From Pseudomonadota bacterium (GTDB lineage Bacteria > Pseudomonadota > Alphaproteobacteria > Acetobacterales > Acetobacteraceae): a stretch of DNA of 37,698 bases. The stretch covers positions 1-37,698 of the forward strand of contig JAJXWD010000020.1 of assembly GCA_021781835.1 (NCBI GenBank), written 5' to 3'. Below the pieces are notes generated by a model. It ran no database searches, was not told where the DNA came from, and saw only the letters and a list, made by a program, of their open reading frames with translations. This document shows, piece after piece, positions 15,635-23,389 of the stretch. A program made the position numbers and the translations under genes. How positions within the stretch are numbered: position 1 is the first letter of the stretch; every line of letters starts with the position of its first letter.

Positions 15635-16902
15635 AGGTAATGGCTCAGCTTGCGTTTGATTTTGGTGAGGAGCGTGGCGGGCGGGGCATCGGCCAGGGCC
15701 ACGGCGGGCACGGTGGCCAGAACCTTGCCGTTGGCGCTGTAGGTGATGGTGCCGAGCTGTTCGCCCTTGGTGATGCCGGGCGTGGGGTCGATATTGTAGG
15801 CGATGCTGTGGGTCAGGGCGTTGACCTCATCGGTGGGGACGGTGAGGGTGACGCTTTGCGCGGGGCCCACCGGCACGGACCCGGCATCGAGCGCCGGGCT
15901 GACCAGCGTGCCGACCGGCTGGCCGGGCGGGGGGGTGGTGGTGTCGGTGAAGAATTTCTGGCCGTAATCGAGCAGGGACTCGATGGCCGCGGTGCTCGCG
16001 CTCCAGGTGGGGCCGCCAGTGACCACGGCGATCAGGCGCATATCGCCGCGCTGGGCCGTGGCGTCGATGCAATGGCCGCTCTCGTTGGTGAGGCCGGTTT
16101 TCAGCCCGTCCACCGTCGGGTCCTTGGCCAGCACGGGGTTCCAGCTCGCCTGGGTGATGTTGGCGTAGGTGTAGCTTTCCTCTTTCGAGATATGAAGGAT
16201 CTCGGGCTCATCTTGCACGATGGCGCGCGAGAGCAGGGCGACATCCATGGCCGAGGTGTGGAGCGCGGGGTCGGGCAGGCCGGTGGGGTTGGTGTAGTTG
16301 GTGTCGGTGAGGCCGAGCTTGGCGGCCTCGGTGTTCATCATCTGCACGAAGGAGCCGGTGGAGCCCGCCACCGCCTCGGCCAGGGCGACCGCGGCATCGT
16401 TGCCCGAATCGATGATCAGCCCGTGCAGGAGCTGATCGACCGTGACCACGGAGTTGGGGTCGATGAACATGGTCGAGCCTTGCTGGTGCCAGGCATTGAC
16501 CGAGACGGGCACGGTCTGGTCGAGCTTGAGCGCGCCGTGATGGAGCGCCTGATAGACCAGGTGCGCGGTCATCAGCTTGGTGAGGCTGGCCGGGGGGATC
16601 TGCAGATGGGGCGCGGCCTCGGCCAGGATGGCGCCGGTCTGGGCGTCCATCAGCACGTAGGCGGTCATGTCTGGCAGGGTGGGGGGAACGGGGGTGGATT
16701 TGTCGGCCGTTGGGGAATCGGGCGTGGGCGGCGGGCCGCTGGGCATGGGGGTGGCGCCGATCTTGTCGCTCTCGGCCTGGGCGGTGATGGCCGCCGCCGC
16801 GCTGGGGGCGGCATGGTGGGGGTGGGTTTTGGCGGCCGCCGGGGCCGCGATGAAAAGCGCCGCGCCAAGCGGGGCGTAGAGAAGGACGTTACGCAGGGCC
16901 AT
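15631..16902 (-). CDS. dacA: D-alanyl-D-alanine carboxypeptidase (PBP5/6 class)
   Basis: Periplasmic penicillin-binding protein that trims the terminal D-Ala of peptidoglycan stem peptides. The frame reads back to a GTG at 16950, but the ATG at 16900-16902 starts a clear signal peptide (MALRN, hydrophobic core, APAAAKT near 20-26), so I use it; 423 residues. A Pro/Ala/Ser-rich linker (about 27-78) precedes the catalytic domain. Active-site motifs: SLTK with nucleophile S106 and K109, SGN at 166-168, KTG at 268-270. A second beta-rich C-terminal domain (about 330-400) and a basic helix KIKRKLSHYL at the end fit the membrane-leaning tail of DacA. Divergent from lepB across 107 bp. Confidence 0.94.
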   Translation of the reverse strand: MALRNVLLYAPLGAALFIAAPAAAKTHPHHAAPSAAAAITAQAESDKIGATPMPSGPPPTPDSPTADKSTPVPPTLPDMTAYVLMDAQTGAILAEAAPHLQIPPASLTKLMTAHLVYQALHHGALKLDQTVPVSVNAWHQQGSTMFIDPNSVVTVDQLLHGLIIDSGNDAAVALAEAVAGSTGSFVQMMNTEAAKLGLTDTNYTNPTGLPDPALHTSAMDVALLSRAIVQDEPEILHISKEESYTYANITQASWNPVLAKDPTVDGLKTGLTNESGHCIDATAQRGDMRLIAVVTGGPTWSASTAAIESLLDYGQKFFTDTTTPPPGQPVGTLVSPALDAGSVPVGPAQSVTLTVPTDEVNALTHSIAYNIDPTPGITKGEQLGTITYSANGKVLATVPAVALADAPPATLLTKIKRKLSHYL

Positions 16903-16957
16903 GGTGGGTATCAGTCTCCAGGCAGTGAACCGGTGGGCGCGTGTTTGCACCTATTTG

Positions 16958-16990
16958 TTGACAAGGAGCAAGCCGCGCGGTTGAAGCGCG
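16958..16990 (+). promoter_or_regulatory. Promoter-like element before first lepB
   Basis: A perfect TTGACA (16958-16963), 17 bases, then TTGAAGCGCG (16981-16990). The same pair recurs before the second lepB at nearly the same distance to the start codon (52 versus 55 bases). TTGACA fits a -35 box; the -10 match is poor, so the second box may be a binding site rather than a -10. Confidence 0.5.
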
Positions 16991-17009
16991 GCCATTAAGG
17001 ATAGGTTAT

Positions 17010-17759
17010 ATGAGCGCGAAAGAGATTTTTGAGACGGTTAAGACATTGGTGATCGCCGGGCTGGCGGCAATGTTCATCCACTCCTTCCTGTTCGCGCCGT
17101 TCTGGATTCCCTCGGGCTCGATGGTGCCGACGCTGCTGGTGGGGGATTATCTGTTCATCAACAAGTTTGCTTATGGATTCTCGCGCTATTCATTGCCGTT
17201 CGCGCCGGATTTATGGTCGGGGCGCATTGGCGGGCACGCGCCACGGCGCGGCGATGTGGTGGTGTTTGTCTCGCCTTCGGGCTCGGGTGAGGTGCTGGTT
17301 AAGCGCATTGTCGGTCTGCCGGGCGATACGGTGCAGATCAGCAACGGGCTGCTTTATATCAACGGCGCCCTGGTGCCGCGCGCCGAGGAGGGCAGCTATG
17401 TGGATGACAGCGATGGCGGGCCGGTGGTGGGGGAGCGATTCGCCGAGACCCTGCCCAATGGCCGGGTGCACGATATTTTGAAGCTCTCCGACGCGCCCGA
17501 GGTGTATGGCGGCGTGGATGCCAACAATACCCCGGTTTATACCGTGCCCCCGGGCGATTATTTCATGCTCGGCGATAACCGCGACAATTCGGAGGATAGC
17601 CGGTTTCTGGACGGCCCCGTGGGGTTTGTGCCAGCCGCGAACCTGCTGGGGCCGGCGGTGATGGTGCTGGGCTCGATGGATGTGCAGGCGCCGGGCTGGG
17701 CGTTTTGGGAGTGGCCCTTTGAGCTGCGCTATAACCGGTTCTTTACCTGGGTGCGCTGA
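17010..17759 (+). CDS. lepB: Signal peptidase I, first tandem copy
   Basis: Membrane serine protease that removes signal peptides from exported proteins. The 249-residue protein has one N-terminal membrane segment (about 10-30), then the catalytic serine S37 in PSGSM, VGDYLFINKFAYG, the general-base lysine K98 in VKRIVGLPGD, and GDNRDNSEDSR near 188-198. A Gly/Asp-rich insertion (about 125-165) separates the last boxes. AAGGA at 16997-17001 supports the ATG. It lacks a second N-terminal membrane segment, as is usual in alphaproteobacteria. A paralogue of equal length (249 aa) follows 68 bp downstream. Confidence 0.94.
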   Translation: MSAKEIFETVKTLVIAGLAAMFIHSFLFAPFWIPSGSMVPTLLVGDYLFINKFAYGFSRYSLPFAPDLWSGRIGGHAPRRGDVVVFVSPSGSGEVLVKRIVGLPGDTVQISNGLLYINGALVPRAEEGSYVDDSDGGPVVGERFAETLPNGRVHDILKLSDAPEVYGGVDANNTPVYTVPPGDYFMLGDNRDNSEDSRFLDGPVGFVPAANLLGPAVMVLGSMDVQAPGWAFWEWPFELRYNRFFTWVR

Positions 17760-17772
17760 GCGCGGCGTTTTC

Positions 17773-17806
17773 TTGACAAGCCGGCCCAGGGGCTGTTTGA
17801 AGCGCG
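17773..17806 (+). promoter_or_regulatory. Promoter-like element before second lepB
   Basis: TTGACA (17773-17778), 18 bases, then TTGAAGCGCG (17797-17806), a copy of the arrangement before the first lepB. It suggests that the second gene and rnc-era downstream can be transcribed independently. Confidence 0.5.
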
Positions 17807-17827
17807 TCGATCTGGAAGGGATGGGCG

Positions 17828-18577
17828 ATGGCGCGGCAGGGTGAAAAGGCCGGTTTTGGCGAGCTGGTGAAGACATTGTTCTGGGCCGCGGTGATCGCGA
17901 CCGGCATTCATTCGTTTTTGTTCGAGCCGTTCTACATTCCCTCGGGCTCGATGGTGCCGACCCTGCTGGTGGGGGATTACCTCGTCGTCGATAAATTCGC
18001 CTATGGCTATTCGCGCTTCTCCTTCCCCTTCGCGCCCGACCTGTTTTCGGGGCGCATTGGCGGACATCTGCCCAAGCGCGGCGATGTGGTGGTGTTTCGC
18101 CCGCCCGGCCAGATGGATGAGGACTTCATCAAGCGCATCATCGGGCTGCCGGGCGATACCGTGCAGGTGACCAACGGGCAGTTGCTCATCAATGGCCAGC
18201 CCGTGCCCGAGGCCGATGCCGGGACCTATGTGGATGACAGCTCGGGCCAGCCCATGACCGGGCGCGCTTATACCGAGACGCTGCCCGGCGGCCGGGTGCA
18301 CACCATTTTCCGCCTGCCCGGCACCAATGGCGATTTCGCCAACAATACCCCGGTTTATACCGTGCCGCCGGGCGATTATTTCATGATGGGCGACTCGCGC
18401 GACAATTCCGAGGACAGCCGGTTCATGGATGGGCCGGTGGGGTTTGTGCCGGCGGAAAACCTGATTGGTCCGGCGGAGATGATCTTCTTCTCCATCGATC
18501 TGCGCCATCCGTTTTGGGAAGTGTGGTACTGGCCGTTCGAGATACGCTGGGGCCGGATGCTGCACGGCATATCGTGA
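17828..18577 (+). CDS. lepB: Signal peptidase I, second tandem copy
   Basis: Second type I signal peptidase, 249 residues, co-linear with the first and sharing most of the N-terminal half. One membrane segment (about 13-32), S41 in PSGSM, K102 in IKRIIGLPGD, and GDSRDNSEDSR in place of GDNRDNSEDSR. Catalytic residues are complete in both copies, so neither looks like a pseudogene. This copy sits directly before rnc (GTGA overlap), the ancestral lepB-rnc-era position, which suggests it may be the housekeeping copy. GGAAGGG at 17813-17819 precedes the ATG. Confidence 0.94.
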   Translation: MARQGEKAGFGELVKTLFWAAVIATGIHSFLFEPFYIPSGSMVPTLLVGDYLVVDKFAYGYSRFSFPFAPDLFSGRIGGHLPKRGDVVVFRPPGQMDEDFIKRIIGLPGDTVQVTNGQLLINGQPVPEADAGTYVDDSSGQPMTGRAYTETLPGGRVHTIFRLPGTNGDFANNTPVYTVPPGDYFMMGDSRDNSEDSRFMDGPVGFVPAENLIGPAEMIFFSIDLRHPFWEVWYWPFEIRWGRMLHGIS

Positions 18578-19245
18578 GCCGGATAGAGGCCGCCCAGGCG
18601 CTGCTGGGCCACCAATTCAGCCAAGGTCTGCTGCTGAGCGAGGCGCTGACCCACCGCTCGGCCGCCGGGGCCAAGGGCGTGGGCTCGAATGAGCGGCTCG
18701 AATTCATCGGCGACCGGGTGCTGGGGCTGATTGTCGCGGAATGGCTGATCGAGCGGTTTCCCGCCGAGCAGGAGGGCAAGTTGGGGCCGCGTCTGGCGGC
18801 CTTGGTCTCGAAGCCCGCGCTCGCGCGCATCGCCCTGGAGCGTGGCGTGGCCGAGATGATCACGGTGGCGCCGGGTGAGGCGAAGCGCGGCGTGTCGGCG
18901 CAGGCGACCGTGCTGGCCGATGCGCTGGAGGCCATGATCGGCGCGCTTTATCTGGATGCCGGGCTGGAAGCCGCGCGCGGCTTTGTGCGCCGGGTGATGC
19001 ACAGCCTGGTGGACGCCCAGGCCACCCCCCCCAAAGATCCCAAGACCGCCTTGCAGGAATGGGCGCTCAAGCGCGCTTTGGCCTTGCCGGCTTATAGCGT
19101 GGTGGCGCAGAGTGGGCCCTCGCACGCGCCGCGCTTTGTGGTGCGCGCGCATGTGGGCGAGGCCTGGGCCGAGGCCGAAGGCAACGCCAAGCGCGCCGCC
19201 GAGCAGGAGGCCGCGCGCAAACTATTGGAGACATTGCCCGAATGA
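18574..19245 (+). CDS. rnc: Ribonuclease III
   Basis: Cleaves double-stranded RNA, including rRNA precursors. The frame is open back to 18514 but that part lies inside lepB; the GTG at 18574-18576 overlapping the lepB stop places the domain correctly and gives 223 residues. The nuclease signature NERLEFIGDRVLGL spans 39-52, with E43 and D47, and the second acidic pair is D116 and E119 in LADALEAMIGALYLDAG. A double-stranded RNA-binding domain follows (about 155-222), beginning DPKTALQEWALKRAL. The stop overlaps the era ATG. Confidence 0.96.
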   Translation: MSRIEAAQALLGHQFSQGLLLSEALTHRSAAGAKGVGSNERLEFIGDRVLGLIVAEWLIERFPAEQEGKLGPRLAALVSKPALARIALERGVAEMITVAPGEAKRGVSAQATVLADALEAMIGALYLDAGLEAARGFVRRVMHSLVDAQATPPKDPKTALQEWALKRALALPAYSVVAQSGPSHAPRFVVRAHVGEAWAEAEGNAKRAAEQEAARKLLETLPE

Positions 19246-20138
19246 CCACACGTTGCGGCTTTATCGCGCTGATCGGCGCGCCCAATGCCGGGAAATCGAC
19301 GCTGCTCAACCGCCTGACCGGCGCGAAGCTCTCGATCGTGACGCCTAAGGCCCAGACCACGCGCGCGCGCGTGCTGGGGATTTTGGTGCGCGACGACACG
19401 CAGTTCGTGTTTGTCGATACGCCGGGCATTTTCAACCCCAAGCGCCGGCTGGACCGGGCCATGGTCCATGCCGCCTGGGAAGGCGCGGGCGAGGCGGATT
19501 TTTCGCTGCTGCTGGTGGATGCCAAGGCCGGCTTGACCGAACACGTGAAGGAGGTGGCCGCCAGGCTTGGCGAGGCGAAGGGCGGCAAGGTCGCGCTGGT
19601 GCTGAACAAGATTGACCTGATCGACCGCCAGAAGCTGCTGCCGCTGGCCGAGGAGGCCGCGAAGATGGCCGAGTTCGCGCGGGTGTTCATGATCTCGGCG
19701 GAGACCGGGGACGGGGTGGAGGCGCTGCTGGATTTTTGCGCCGCCCAGCTGCCCGAGAGCCCGTTCCTCTACCCTGAGGACGAAATGACCGACCTGCCCG
19801 ACCGGCTGCTGGCCGCCGAGATTGTGCGGGAGCAGATTTTTTTGCAAACGCGCGACGAAGTGCCCTACGGCGCCACGGTGGAGACCGAGAGCTTTAAGGA
19901 AATGCCGGGGAAGATCCGGATAGACGCGGTGATTTACGTGGCGCGCGCCGGGCATAAGGGCATACTCATCGGCTCGAAGGGGGCGCGGATCAAGCAGATC
20001 GGCGCGCGGGCGCGGGTGGAGCTGGAGCGGCTGCTGGAAACGCGGGTGGATTTGTTTTTGCGCGTGGTGGAGCGCGAGGGCTGGGATGAGGAGGCCGCGC
20101 GCATCCGCGCCACCGGCCTGACCGACCCGAAAGCCTGA
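19242..20138 (+). CDS. era: GTPase Era
   Basis: Ras-like GTPase that binds the 3' end of 16S rRNA and helps mature the small subunit. The 298-residue protein has G1 GAPNAGKST at 12-20, G2 region KAQTTRARV, G3 DTPG at 59-62, G4 NKID near 125, and a C-terminal KH domain with the GSKGARIKQIG loop. It overlaps rnc by ATGA, the usual rnc-era pair. In many alphaproteobacteria recO comes next; here a glycosyltransferase cassette starts six bases after the stop. Confidence 0.97.
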   Translation: MTTRCGFIALIGAPNAGKSTLLNRLTGAKLSIVTPKAQTTRARVLGILVRDDTQFVFVDTPGIFNPKRRLDRAMVHAAWEGAGEADFSLLLVDAKAGLTEHVKEVAARLGEAKGGKVALVLNKIDLIDRQKLLPLAEEAAKMAEFARVFMISAETGDGVEALLDFCAAQLPESPFLYPEDEMTDLPDRLLAAEIVREQIFLQTRDEVPYGATVETESFKEMPGKIRIDAVIYVARAGHKGILIGSKGARIKQIGARARVELERLLETRVDLFLRVVEREGWDEEAARIRATGLTDPKA

Positions 20139-20144
20139 CCGCCC

Positions 20145-21770
20145 ATGGCAAGGCGCCAGGCACAAGCCTTTGGGGCGGCGCTGGCGGTGTATCTGGCGGC
20201 GGGCTGGGCCGTGGCCGTGCATGGCGCCGGGCTTGGGCAGATATGGGGCGGGGCTTCGGACCCTTATGCGTTTGTTTGGTCGCTGGCCTGGTGGCCCTAT
20301 GCGCTGAGCCATCATCTCAACCCGTTTTTGAGCCAGATGGTATGGGCGCCCCAGGGGTTGGATATGGGCTGGGTGACCAGTGTGCCGGTGCTGGCTCTGC
20401 TGGCTTGGCCGGTGACGGCGGCGCTGGGGCCGGTGGCGGCCTATGACCTGCTGACCTTGGCCGCGCCCGTGCTGGCCGCCTGGGCGGCGTTTGGCTTGTG
20501 TTTGCACCTCACCCGCCGGTTTGGGGCGGCCCTGATCGGGGGGGCGCTGTTTGGTTTTTCAAGCTATGCGATGGCGCGCCAGAACGAGCAGCTCAATCTG
20601 AGCTTTACCGCGCTGCTGCCGCTGCTGGTGTGGCTGGTGGTGCTGCGGCTGGAAGGGCGCATGGGGCGGGTGGTGTTTGCCCTCGCCCTGGCGTTGGGGC
20701 TGGCCTTGCAGGCGGGGATTTCGCTGGAGCTGTTCGCGACCTTGGGCGTGAGCGGGGCCTTGGCCTGGGGGCTTTGCGTGTGGCTGTTGCCCGCGCGGCG
20801 CCCGGCCTTGCTTGGGCTGGTGGGCGATGGGCTGGTGGCGGCGCCGGTGTTGCTGGTGCTGCTGGCGCCGCTGTTATGGGCGCTGTTCGGCTTGCCCCAT
20901 GATATGAGGCTGCCGAAATTCTGGCCTTATGTCTTTGTGCTCGACCCGCTCAATCTGGTGGTGCCGACCAGGCTCGATCTGCTGGGGGGCGGGTGGCTGG
21001 CGCCGGTTTCCGGGCGGTTTCCGGGGTTTCTCTCGGAGCAGGCGGGGTATGTGGGGCTGCCTTTGCTGGTGCTTTTGTGGTGGGCATTGCGGCGCGGGCG
21101 GGTTTATTTGCGCGCGCTGCTGTTGAGCTTGGTGGTGCTGGCCTGCGGGCCGGCGCTGGTGGTTGCCGGGCATGTCACGGGTCTGCCCATGCCGTGGGCG
21201 CTGCTGCATGATTTGCCGCTGCTGGGCAATGCGCTGCCCGCGCGCATGATGCTCTATGCCAGCCTGGTGATGGCTGTGGTGGCGGCCTTGTGGCTGGCCG
21301 AGGCCCCCACGCGCGGGCGCTATGGGCTAGCCCTGCTGGCGCTGCTGGCTTTGTGGCCCACGCCCCGCCCGGTGCAGGCCGCGCCCGAGGCGCGGTTTTT
21401 TGCTCCCCAGCAGGTCCGGGCCGCGCTGGGGCATGGGCCTCGCCTCTGTGTGCTGCCCTTTGGCATTGAGAGCCCGGCGATTTATTGGCAGGTGCAGAGC
21501 CGGTTCGGGTTTTCGCAAATCGGTGGGTATTTGGGGTTTCCGCCCGCGCGGCTGCAAAACCATGATCTGTTGATGCGCGGGAGTTTCGGGCTCGATGACC
21601 CGGGCTTTCCGGCCTCATTTCTGGCCTATTGCCGCGCGCAAGGGGCGGGTGACATTGTGGCTGGGCCAGGTACGGCGCCGGAGTTGGTTCGTGCGCTGGA
21701 GGGGCTGGGGTTGCATGGCCGGGTGGTGGATGATGCAGTGGTGCTGCCGCTGACCGGCGGGGTGCCGTGA
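20145..21770 (+). CDS. GT-C-like polytopic membrane glycosyltransferase, copy 1
   Basis: 541 residues with about ten or more hydrophobic segments and a soluble C-terminal portion. The N-terminal part has an acidic residue after the first membrane helix (GGASDPYAFVW, about 35-45), then WWPYALSHHLNPF and VWAPQGL, the layout of GT-C transferases that use polyprenyl-phosphate sugars. FSSYAMARQNEQLNLSFTALLP and LPMPWALLHDLPLLGNALPARMMLY follow further on. I do not recognise a named family with certainty. It is clearly paralogous with the next gene: the same blocks appear in the same order. A GTGA overlap couples the two. Donor and acceptor are unknown. Confidence 0.72.
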   Translation: MARRQAQAFGAALAVYLAAGWAVAVHGAGLGQIWGGASDPYAFVWSLAWWPYALSHHLNPFLSQMVWAPQGLDMGWVTSVPVLALLAWPVTAALGPVAAYDLLTLAAPVLAAWAAFGLCLHLTRRFGAALIGGALFGFSSYAMARQNEQLNLSFTALLPLLVWLVVLRLEGRMGRVVFALALALGLALQAGISLELFATLGVSGALAWGLCVWLLPARRPALLGLVGDGLVAAPVLLVLLAPLLWALFGLPHDMRLPKFWPYVFVLDPLNLVVPTRLDLLGGGWLAPVSGRFPGFLSEQAGYVGLPLLVLLWWALRRGRVYLRALLLSLVVLACGPALVVAGHVTGLPMPWALLHDLPLLGNALPARMMLYASLVMAVVAALWLAEAPTRGRYGLALLALLALWPTPRPVQAAPEARFFAPQQVRAALGHGPRLCVLPFGIESPAIYWQVQSRFGFSQIGGYLGFPPARLQNHDLLMRGSFGLDDPGFPASFLAYCRAQGAGDIVAGPGTAPELVRALEGLGLHGRVVDDAVVLPLTGGVP

Positions 21771-23389
21771 AAGTACCGGCACTTTGGACCCGGCATGCCG
21801 CGGCGGCCGCGGCTTATGCGCTGATCGTGGCGCTGGTGGTGTGGCACGGGGTTGATCTGCGGCGGACATTATTAGGCGGCGATGGCGATTCGACCGCATT
21901 TGTTTGGTATCTGGGATGGTGGCCTTATGCGCTGAGCCATTATCTCAATCCGTTTTTCAGCACCATGGTGTGGGCACCGCAGGGGCTGAACCTGATCTGG
22001 GTGAACTGCATTCCGGTCATCGCGCTGCTGGCCTGGCCGTTGACCAGGGCTTTTGGCGTGGCGGTGAGCTATGACCTGCTCACCCTGGCGACCCCGCTGC
22101 TCAACGCGCTCGCGGCTTATGCGTTTTGTTTCGCGCTCACCCGCCGGGTGGCGGCGGCCTGGTTTGGCGGGTTTTTATTCGCCTTTTCGAGCTATGCGAT
22201 GGCCCGCCAGAACGACCAGCTCAACCTCTCGCTCACCGCGGTGCTGCCGCTGGTGGCGTGGCTGGTTTGGGCGCGGTTTGGGGGGCGTGTGGGGCGGGCC
22301 AGGGCGGTGGCGCTGGCGGCGGTGCTGATGGCGCTGGAAGCCGGGATTTCGCTCGAGATTTTTGCGCTTGGCGTGGTGTTCGCGGCCTATGCGTGGGGGC
22401 TGGCTTGGTGGCGGCTGCCTGAGCGGCGCGCGGCGCTGGGCCGGATGTTCGTGGACGCGCTATGGGTGGCGCCGGTGCTGCTGGTGCTGGTGGCGCCGCT
22501 GATCTGGCCGATGGTGACGGGACGCCATGACATGCATCTGCCCGCCGCCTGGCCGGATTATTTCTCCACCGATCCGCTCAATTTCATCATCCCCACCGCC
22601 ACCACCTGGCTGGGGGGCGCGTGGTGCGCGCCGCTCAGCCACCGCTTTGCCGGGCTGGTGGGCGAGCAGGCGGCCTATCTCGGCGTGCCGCTGGTGGTTG
22701 TGCTGTGGGGCTATTTGCGCCGGCGGGGGTATTTGGCATGGCTGCTGGGCGGTGTGCTGGTGGCGAGCTTGGGGCCGCATTTATGGCTGGGCGGGGTGGA
22801 GACCGGGCTGCCCATGCCGTGGGCGATGTTTCACGCCTTGCCGCTGCTGGACAATGCGCTGCCCGCGCGGTTCATGTTGTTCGCGGCGCTGGTGATCGCC
22901 CCGGTGGGCGCGCTGTGGCTGGCTGAATCTGGCGGGTGGCGGCGCTTGCTGGGGGCGGGGCTGGTGGTGCTGACATTATGGCCAGCCCCCCGCCCGGCCG
23001 TGCCCAGGCCCGATGCGCCGCTTTTCGCGCCGGGGCGGCTGGTGTCGCTGATCGGGGCTGACCAGAGCGTGCTGGTGCTGCCGGTGGGGTTTCACAGCTC
23101 CGCCACCTATTGGCAGGCGCAAAGCGGGTTCGGGTTCAGGCTCACCAGCGCCTATCTGGGGTTTCCGCCGGTGGAATTGCAGCGGGACCGGCCGATGATT
23201 GATGCCTATTTGGGCCTGGCCGTGCCGGATTTGGCGCGGCAAATCGAGGCTTATGCCAAAAGCACGGGGACGGATTATATCATCGCCACGCCCCAGACAC
23301 CGCCCAGCCTGCTGGCGGGGCTTGGCGCCGCGGGGTGGGGGGCGCGCACGGTGGATGGCATGGTGCTGTTCAAGGTGTCCCAGCCGTGA
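21767..23389 (+). CDS. GT-C-like polytopic membrane glycosyltransferase, copy 2
   Basis: 540 residues, tandem paralogue of the preceding gene. Shared landmarks: GDSTAFVWYLGWWPYALSH, LNPFFSTMVWAPQGL, FSSYAMARQNDQLNLSLTAVLP, ALEAGISLEIF, LPMPWAMFHALPLLDNALPARFMLF, and a periplasmic-type C-terminal region with SATYWQAQSGFGF and YLGFPPVELQ. The acidic residue expected for GT-C catalysis (D in GGDGDSTAF) is present. The start is the GTG at 21767 overlapping the previous stop; its own stop overlaps the GTG of the next gene. Role presumably the transfer of a lipid-linked sugar outside the inner membrane. Confidence 0.72.
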   Translation: MKVPALWTRHAAAAAAYALIVALVVWHGVDLRRTLLGGDGDSTAFVWYLGWWPYALSHYLNPFFSTMVWAPQGLNLIWVNCIPVIALLAWPLTRAFGVAVSYDLLTLATPLLNALAAYAFCFALTRRVAAAWFGGFLFAFSSYAMARQNDQLNLSLTAVLPLVAWLVWARFGGRVGRARAVALAAVLMALEAGISLEIFALGVVFAAYAWGLAWWRLPERRAALGRMFVDALWVAPVLLVLVAPLIWPMVTGRHDMHLPAAWPDYFSTDPLNFIIPTATTWLGGAWCAPLSHRFAGLVGEQAAYLGVPLVVVLWGYLRRRGYLAWLLGGVLVASLGPHLWLGGVETGLPMPWAMFHALPLLDNALPARFMLFAALVIAPVGALWLAESGGWRRLLGAGLVVLTLWPAPRPAVPRPDAPLFAPGRLVSLIGADQSVLVLPVGFHSSATYWQAQSGFGFRLTSAYLGFPPVELQRDRPMIDAYLGLAVPDLARQIEAYAKSTGTDYIIATPQTPPSLLAGLGAAGWGARTVDGMVLFKVSQP

